Below are positions 6,930 to 11,585 of a stretch of DNA of 11,585 nucleotides, piece by piece. Positions within the stretch are counted from its first letter, which is position 1. Each line of letters opens with the position of its first letter. The position numbers and the translations under genes are program-made. The stretch is from assembly GCA_013698215.1 (NCBI GenBank), contig JACCVJ010000406.1:1-11585 (forward strand), in the 5' to 3' direction. The DNA is from Tatlockia sp. (GTDB lineage Bacteria > Cyanobacteriota > Cyanobacteriia > Cyanobacteriales > Chroococcidiopsidaceae). The notes beneath the pieces were generated by a model. That model did not search any database and was not told the origin of the DNA. It saw only the letters and a list, made by a program, of their open reading frames with translations.

Positions 6930-6992
6930 TTGACACCTGTAGTTTCTTAGCTGGCGTTAGGCTATTAAGAAGCTTTTACAGGTGTCAATTTT
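6930..6992 (+). terminator. Rho-independent terminator of petBD
   Basis: A perfect 12-bp outer stem (6930-6941 TTGACACCTGTA with 6977-6988) is followed at once by TTTT (6989-6992). A second 6-bp stem (6944-6949 with 6966-6971) stacks inside, separated by a small internal loop. It begins about 30 bp after the petD stop, so it fits the end of the petBD transcript and separates it from the anti-sigma gene downstream. Confidence 0.75.
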
Positions 6993-7050
6993 AATAAGGC
7001 GATCGCGCACTAAATTCTCTAGAGTAGAAATGTAAGCTTTCTCTAAACTT

Positions 7051-7077
7051 TTGACTAACTATTGCTCTCATTAAATT
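7051..7077 (+). promoter_or_regulatory. Weak candidate promoter of the anti-sigma/HATPase gene
   Basis: TTGACT (7051-7056) is a five-of-six -35 match. The nearest -10-like hexamer, TAAATT (7072-7077), is a poor match at a short 15-bp spacing. Because a terminator closes petBD upstream at 6992, this gene probably needs its own promoter in the roughly 100 bp that remain, and this is the best visible candidate. A HIP1 octamer (6999-7006) also lies in the gap. Confidence 0.25.
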
Positions 7078-7098
7078 GAACTGCGGTCGCGCTAGGCT

Positions 7099-7527
7099 AT
7101 GTTAAAGCAAGACCATTTGACGGTGTACAGCAATCTTGAATTTCTCAACCAAGTACAACAATGGTTTGAGGAATTTTGTTTGCAACATCTGTCTCAATTA
7201 TTATGGTCAGAACGAGAGCTTTATCGCCTCAACTTAGCTTTAGCGGAAGGTTTTACAAACGCTGTACGCCATGCTCATCAATCTTTACCACCAGATACTA
7301 CCATAGATATTAATTTAAGTTTGTGGACTGATAGGTTTGAGATTAGAATCTGGGATAAAGGTAAACCCTTTAATCCTGACGTGTTGACGGAACCAAAACC
7401 GGGTACGCTGCAAGAAGGGGGTTATGGTTGGTTTTTGCTGCGGCGTTTAGCTGATAGAGTAGTATACGATCGCAATGCAGACGGTAGAAATTGTTTGTTG
7501 ATTGTTAAATATGGGACTTTAAAGTAA
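7099..7527 (+). CDS. RsbW-like anti-sigma regulatory factor, HATPase_c domain protein
   Basis: A 142-residue single-domain GHKL ATPase of the RsbW/SpoIIAB type. The N box is LALAEGFTNAVRHAH, with E50 and N54. The G1 box is IWDKGKPFNP, with D86 and G88. The G2 box is GGYGWFLLRRLAD (107-119). Members of this family bind ATP and sequester a sigma factor or phosphorylate an STAS anti-anti-sigma partner. In cyanobacteria such genes often act with PP2C phosphatases, but no partner is encoded in this window. The ATG at 7099 has only a weak purine stretch upstream. It follows petD after about 200 bp and a terminator, so cotranscription with petBD would need read-through. It ends 3 bp from the stop of the convergent glycosyltransferase operon. 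The domain is clear; the target is unknown. Confidence 0.88.
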   Translation: MLKQDHLTVYSNLEFLNQVQQWFEEFCLQHLSQLLWSERELYRLNLALAEGFTNAVRHAHQSLPPDTTIDINLSLWTDRFEIRIWDKGKPFNPDVLTEPKPGTLQEGGYGWFLLRRLADRVVYDRNADGRNCLLIVKYGTLK

Positions 7528-7530
7528 ACA

Positions 7531-9816
7531 TTACCGCAACGTTGCTGTTACAGGCTGAGGATAACCATCAGTTATAGGATTAAGGCTTGTACCAGTCACC
7601 CAAACTTGATTATCTTTAATTTCGATGATTTTACGCTTACCACTACTAGCAAACTCTATATCCATTCCTGGGTAGAGTTCGGGTAGTATTTCTAAGTTAG
7701 CGATCGCCATTCCGGCTCTATAGTTATCTAAAGGTGCGATCGCAATTCCATTATGCCAATTTGCGTTACTTATATTTGCTAGCGTTAAACGGCGATTGAA
7801 AGTAAATTCATCAACAGGTGCAAATAACTGTGCTTGACAGGATTCTACGACTAGCTTGGCACGATTTGCGGGGTATGCTTGCAGTTCTAATACTGAACGT
7901 GTCCCTAGTTTATGCTCCAATGGCACGTACCAGTGATTAGCGTTTGGTGGCATTCCATAGCTGCGATTAGAGGCTTTTGCTATAGCTTTTGTTAAAGCCG
8001 TCTTTTTTTCCGTTGCGTTAACAATTCCCCTTTTACCAATTATGGGAATACCGCTACTTTTGACTTTTAATTGATATTTTAAATCTATTTCTGCATAGTA
8101 TGTTGTATCAGGTTTTTGCATATTTGTCAAGATACTAATAATAGTTTTATTGTTACTTTCTTTGTTTATACGACATATAGCTGGAGGATAAACTTGCTTT
8201 TTTGGGATTTCGAGACGCTGCCAAATTATGTTATAGAATGTTGCTTCTACGGGTTTGTAATCACGCACAAACTCTCTATAAAACCACCAATTTGTTCGAC
8301 GTACCCAAGTTTCCCATTGAGTATAATCTTCTCGTAACGTAGTTATATATTTTGGTTTAGAACTTAAAAGACTTTCAATATAATGACTTCTTGCAGGAGT
8401 TCCCAAAGCATGAATTATATAATCTATTCCGGTTGGATTAAATGCTCTAGCTACTACATCTATTCCCGATGAATAAGTTGATAATATTCTTTTTGTGGGC
8501 AATTCATTTTTTAGTTCTTGATTAATTTTTTTCGCTACTTGTATACTGTGCTTCCATTTGTTAGGTAGCCAGCCATTAAACTCTTGCACCCAAAAAACTT
8601 TGTTGGTGGAAATATCCGTAACTAACAAATAAACCGGAATAATATTAGTTATTAGGACAGAGGTATAAATAATTAATAGTGTAGATAAGAACAGAAAACG
8701 TAAGTTTCTAGTAACTATATTTAATTTAGTTATCCAAACTGGAAATAAAAGGCTTACCGCTAAGGGAATCACAAAAAAACCAGTTAAAATAGTTGCCAAG
8801 TAATAGCGCATACTAACCGTTCCTCCTATAGAGGAAAGCATACCTGCCATAATTACTGTAGAAGCAATATACAGTAGTAATAAATATTTTGTATTATATT
8901 TTTTAGTTAATACATATAAAAATATTACTAATAGGGAGGCGATATATAAATACAATAAAGGTGTTGAAAATAGATCGCTTAATGAAAATATTTTGTTTCT
9001 GCCATTGTACCAGACAAAATACCAAAATTGATCAGCAGCTACACCGCTAAAATTGTCTTTTAACCAACTTGTAGCATTTCCTCCAGTTAATAAAGAAGCT
9101 GCCGTAAAAAATGCGATCGCCGCCGAAGTAAAAAGCAAAATTAATTTGGTTCTTCGGTTGTTTTCTCGCTTAATTAAATTAACAACAATTGCCCCACTAA
9201 GAGCAACACTAGAAGGTATGCCATAATCATTAGACCAAAGGGGTTGAATACCAATTAAACAACCACTTAAACAGTAAAATAGTTGGGGTTTATTTTGGCA
9301 AAATTTAAACAGAAATAGAACAACCCAGCTACTAATAAAAGGTAAGGCGCTACGTATACCTAAATTGCTATTTCCTGGCCCAGCAAGTTCCCAAAAAAGA
9401 GCTAATCTTTGGACATCGTAAGAAATAAGTACGAAAACAAAAGCAGCACCAATAAAGGCTTTCTTAATAGAAAAGCCAGATAGAAAAAATAAAGTTGTTA
9501 GTACAAGCAAATGTAACAAAACGGAGAGTAGATAAATGCTGAATTTTGAAGCTACAAAGTTACCACCAAAAAGATAAGTTAAAACGGCTGTTATATAAGT
9601 TGTACCCAATCCTAGATAAGGATTAAAATCACGTCCAGGAATTTCGCCTATAAATATTCTGCGTAATGGATTAAATGTTTGAAAAGCTCCGTTGTAAGCT
9701 TTGTAATCTAGATTAAAGCTAAAGCTAATTGCTTGAACAAAAACTAATAAAGCTACAAATAATAAGCTTAAAAATAATATATTTTTTGAGTAAGAATCTT
9801 TTTTAGTTTTATTCAT
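7531..9816 (-). CDS. Large polytopic membrane protein, probable GT-C-type glycosyltransferase
   Basis: A 761-residue protein. Residues 1-400 hold about 11 hydrophobic helices (near 12-30, 68-84, 92-113, 120-134, 155-172, 178-192, 202-214, 223-242, 283-303, 310-326, 335-358 and 375-400, some perhaps re-entrant). The first loop has D37-Y-K-A-Y followed by GEIPGRDFNPYLGLG (57-71), resembling the acidic first extracytoplasmic loop of GT-C enzymes that use polyprenyl-phosphate sugars. About 360 soluble residues follow, rich in aromatics early (508-535 region) and ending in a beta-rich stretch with ANWHNGIA (685-692) and DGYPQP (750-755). I do not recognise a named family, and GT-C is inference from layout and from the two GT2 genes directly upstream. 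ATG 9816 lies 5 bp after the GT2 stop, so translation is probably coupled. Composition is AT-rich, with HIP1 sites at 7700, 7736 and 9113. Confidence 0.65.
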   Translation of the reverse strand: MNKTKKDSYSKNILFLSLLFVALLVFVQAISFSFNLDYKAYNGAFQTFNPLRRIFIGEIPGRDFNPYLGLGTTYITAVLTYLFGGNFVASKFSIYLLSVLLHLLVLTTLFFLSGFSIKKAFIGAAFVFVLISYDVQRLALFWELAGPGNSNLGIRSALPFISSWVVLFLFKFCQNKPQLFYCLSGCLIGIQPLWSNDYGIPSSVALSGAIVVNLIKRENNRRTKLILLFTSAAIAFFTAASLLTGGNATSWLKDNFSGVAADQFWYFVWYNGRNKIFSLSDLFSTPLLYLYIASLLVIFLYVLTKKYNTKYLLLLYIASTVIMAGMLSSIGGTVSMRYYLATILTGFFVIPLAVSLLFPVWITKLNIVTRNLRFLFLSTLLIIYTSVLITNIIPVYLLVTDISTNKVFWVQEFNGWLPNKWKHSIQVAKKINQELKNELPTKRILSTYSSGIDVVARAFNPTGIDYIIHALGTPARSHYIESLLSSKPKYITTLREDYTQWETWVRRTNWWFYREFVRDYKPVEATFYNIIWQRLEIPKKQVYPPAICRINKESNNKTIISILTNMQKPDTTYYAEIDLKYQLKVKSSGIPIIGKRGIVNATEKKTALTKAIAKASNRSYGMPPNANHWYVPLEHKLGTRSVLELQAYPANRAKLVVESCQAQLFAPVDEFTFNRRLTLANISNANWHNGIAIAPLDNYRAGMAIANLEILPELYPGMDIEFASSGKRKIIEIKDNQVWVTGTSLNPITDGYPQPVTATLR

Positions 9817-9821
9817 AGTGC

Positions 9822-10664
9822 TTACTCAATATCTCGTGGGTCGAATTTGTGTAAGCAAGCTTTTAAAAGAGTTTTCATTACTAAAAAATTGCCTTTAATC
9901 GGAGTAATTTTAGTTAGGATCTTTCCTGTACTGGGATAGCGCCGAGTTACAGGTATTTCTTTGACTAAGTAACCTAATTCTGCTGCTCTAATTGCAAGAT
10001 AATAATGTAACTCATAGGCGGAAAAGACATTACGAAAAGGCGCAATTAATGGGTCTAATAATAATTTGCGACTGTAAGCGCGAAAGCCATTAGTCGTATC
10101 TGTATACCAAAAACCCGCCGCTATACTAATCAAAGGAGCATGAATTAGACGAATAGCTAAGTAACGATTCCAAGGAGTATTAATTGCTTTTCCTCCTTTA
10201 ATAAAACGCGAACCTTGAATGTGATCGCATCCTCGTTCTAATGCTTCTACAAAAGTATATATAGCTGTGGGATCGTCTTTATTATTACCATCAATAGTAA
10301 TAACTCCTTCATAGTTTTGTAACATAGCATAGGCAAAAGCCATACGCATTTGAGCGCTTAGTTTACCTTTGCTTTGCTTAGTTAATAAAGTTCGTACCGA
10401 AACACTTTTAAGAAAATTTATTTCTAAGGAGTTATCACTACTACCCCCATCAGCAATAATTACATCAATGTTTTGCGATATAGGTTGCATATTTTGCAGT
10501 TGCTTTCTAATTTTTTCGCCTTCATTAATTACAAAAATACAAACACAATATTTACTTTGCTTTTCTCTTATTTCAACAGTTGTATGATTAGGTATTTGCC
10601 ATTGCTGATATTTTGGGTTCATAGATAGTTTATATATTAATGTTTTTAGAGTCTTGGACAACAT
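9822..10664 (-). CDS. GT2 family glycosyltransferase, DPM-synthase-like, soluble
   Basis: A 280-residue GT-A-fold enzyme without clear membrane helices. Visible motifs are YCVCIFVINEGEK (39-51), the nucleotide-binding ADGGSSD (71-77), ITIDGNNKDDP (122-132) at the metal-binding DxD position, GSRFIKGG (151-158), and TDTTNGFRAYSR (188-199), which matches the acceptor-side region of dolichyl-phosphate mannose synthase-like proteins. It probably transfers a sugar from a nucleotide donor to polyprenyl phosphate or a lipid-linked intermediate on the cytoplasmic face. The start is uncertain: ATG 10664 overlaps the upstream gene by 35 bp and has GAGCAAAG before it, while ATG 10622 (residue 15) would begin 8 bp after the upstream stop but lacks a ribosome binding site. 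The conserved fold begins near residue 39, so either fits. Middle gene of a three-gene unit. Confidence 0.85.
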   Translation of the reverse strand: MLSKTLKTLIYKLSMNPKYQQWQIPNHTTVEIREKQSKYCVCIFVINEGEKIRKQLQNMQPISQNIDVIIADGGSSDNSLEINFLKSVSVRTLLTKQSKGKLSAQMRMAFAYAMLQNYEGVITIDGNNKDDPTAIYTFVEALERGCDHIQGSRFIKGGKAINTPWNRYLAIRLIHAPLISIAAGFWYTDTTNGFRAYSRKLLLDPLIAPFRNVFSAYELHYYLAIRAAELGYLVKEIPVTRRYPSTGKILTKITPIKGNFLVMKTLLKACLHKFDPRDIE

Positions 10665-11585
10665 TTCTTTGCTCTTGTTCAGAAATTAAAACTGAGCTAT
10701 TTTTTTCCTCGGCAATGTAATAAGCAGCCCATCCTTTAGACTTAGCAAAAATTAGCCCTACATACTCACATAAAATCCCTAAAATTATAGAAATAAAGAA
10801 GAACATAATAGCATTTTGAATAGATAATGTTACCCAGCCTTCAGCAACTTTTTCTTTAATTAAGTATACAAGTACCACATAGCAAATATAAGCAATGTTA
10901 AAAATGCTGGCTAATATACTTAGATAACTAGCAAATCGTAAAGGATGTACAGAATTAACTACAATTATTTGCAAAGCTAAGTTTAGGTAGGCAATTAAAC
11001 TCTTAGTACGCGAGACTTTATATCTTCTAATTGGTTCGTAAACAAAGGTTTGATATTTATAGCCAATATAGAAACTGAGTAGATGCAAATAACGATATTT
11101 GTCTTGAACTTGAGTAATTGCATTAACTACTTGTCTGCTAAATACTCGAAATTGAGTAGCGTTTTTGGTTAGTGGAATTTTTAATAAGTGATGACAAAAT
11201 AAATAGAACAAATTAGTACCTATTCTTACCCATAACGGTTGTCCTAATCGATTTTTGCTTACACCAATTAAGATATCTTTACCATTTTTACATTTCTCAA
11301 CTAATGCAGGAATTAATAAAGGAGGATCGCACTCTGGAAGCATAACAACTACAAAGTCTCCAATTACTGCATCTAAACCTGATGAAATAGCAATTTCTGT
11401 ACTGAAGTGTCGAGAAAGACTTATTAATCTAATACATTCATACTCTTTTAATAGATTAATTACTTTTTCAGCAGTATCATCTTCCGAACCATCATTAATA
11501 AGCACCAATTCAAAATAAGTGTAATTTTGTCGCAATACCTGCATAATATCAGCAACAAAAGTTTCAATAATTTCTGAGTGATTGT
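10630..11585 (-). CDS. GtrB-like GT2 glycosyltransferase with two C-terminal membrane helices, partial
   Basis: The frame runs to the right edge, so the N-terminus is missing. 317 residues are visible, starting NHSEIIETF, which fits just after the first strand of a GT2 fold. An internal ATG at 11544 is not the start, because conserved sequence precedes it. LINDGSEDDT (28-37) is the nucleotide-binding motif, SRHFSTEIAISSGLDA (57-72) follows, and RRYKVSRTKS (186-195) is the basic segment before the membrane part. Two hydrophobic helices (about 214-242 and 254-280) give the GtrB / bactoprenol-phosphate glucosyltransferase layout. The family would load a sugar onto undecaprenyl phosphate. At the DxD position, where relatives have DADLQDPPE, this protein has MLPECDPPLL (81-90), so the metal-binding Asp pair is changed. 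First visible gene of the operon. Confidence 0.85.
   Translation of the reverse strand, partial: NHSEIIETFVADIMQVLRQNYTYFELVLINDGSEDDTAEKVINLLKEYECIRLISLSRHFSTEIAISSGLDAVIGDFVVVMLPECDPPLLIPALVEKCKNGKDILIGVSKNRLGQPLWVRIGTNLFYLFCHHLLKIPLTKNATQFRVFSRQVVNAITQVQDKYRYLHLLSFYIGYKYQTFVYEPIRRYKVSRTKSLIAYLNLALQIIVVNSVHPLRFASYLSILASIFNIAYICYVVLVYLIKEKVAEGWVTLSIQNAIMFFFISIILGILCEYVGLIFAKSKGWAAYYIAEEKNSSVLISEQEQRNVVQDSKNINI

Noticed and set aside
8881..8960. Very AT-rich stretch resembling an origin or promoter region
   Set aside because: It is coding sequence for membrane helices of the 761-residue protein, and no DnaA-box cluster or iterons were seen.
11542..11544. ATG at 11544 as the start of the GtrB-like GT2
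   Set aside because: The frame stays open to the window edge and the preceding codons (NHSEIIETFVADI) fit the GT2 fold, so this is an internal Met.
1..11585. CRISPR array, insertion sequence or prophage elements
   Set aside because: No regularly spaced repeats, transposase or integrase motifs, or terminal inverted repeats were found on either strand.

Overview
The window comes from a cyanobacterial chromosome. It carries petB and petD for the b6/IV core of the plastid-type cytochrome b6f complex, a carboxyl-terminal processing protease of the D1-maturase family, an EGY-like site-2 protease, folate-dependent TrmFO, the tail of a PEP-CTERM surface protein, and eleven copies of the HIP1 octamer GCGATCGC. 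I cannot name the genus from the sequence alone.

Layout. 1-152 (+): C-terminus of an exported protein with a PEP-CTERM sorting tail. 259-332 (+): tRNA-Asp(GUC). 390-431: long hairpin between the tRNA and the convergent trmFO. 443-3330 (-): probable two-gene unit, a membrane M50 protease followed by trmFO. 3440-4165 (+): metallo-beta-lactamase-fold protein that has lost most metal ligands, read divergently from the protease and meeting the next gene stop to stop. 4168-5409 (-): ctpA-type protease. 5410-5710: about 300 bp divergent intergenic region with two AACTA/TAGTT dyads and a 32-codon ORF next to petB. 5711-6899 (+): petB-petD, closed by a terminator at 6930-6992. 7099-7527 (+): RsbW-like anti-sigma/HATPase protein. 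7531-11585 (-): AT-rich operon, in transcription order a GtrB-like GT2 with two C-terminal membrane helices (5' end outside the window), a DPM-synthase-like soluble GT2, and a 761-residue multi-spanning protein that looks like a GT-C glycosyltransferase with a large C-terminal region.

How the genes work together. The centre is photosynthetic housekeeping: cytochrome b6f core subunits, and a lumenal protease whose family matures the photosystem II D1 protein, sharing one divergent control region. The left part is tRNA and membrane-protein maintenance. The right part reads as a lipid-linked sugar pathway: two GT2 enzymes could charge a polyprenyl phosphate carrier and the GT-C-like protein could transfer the sugar on the outer face of the membrane. 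The acceptor and sugar cannot be read from sequence. This operon, with its substituted GT2 DxD region and unusual third protein, is the best candidate for something undescribed. The metal-ligand-poor MBL protein and the petB/ctpA intergenic dyads are next.
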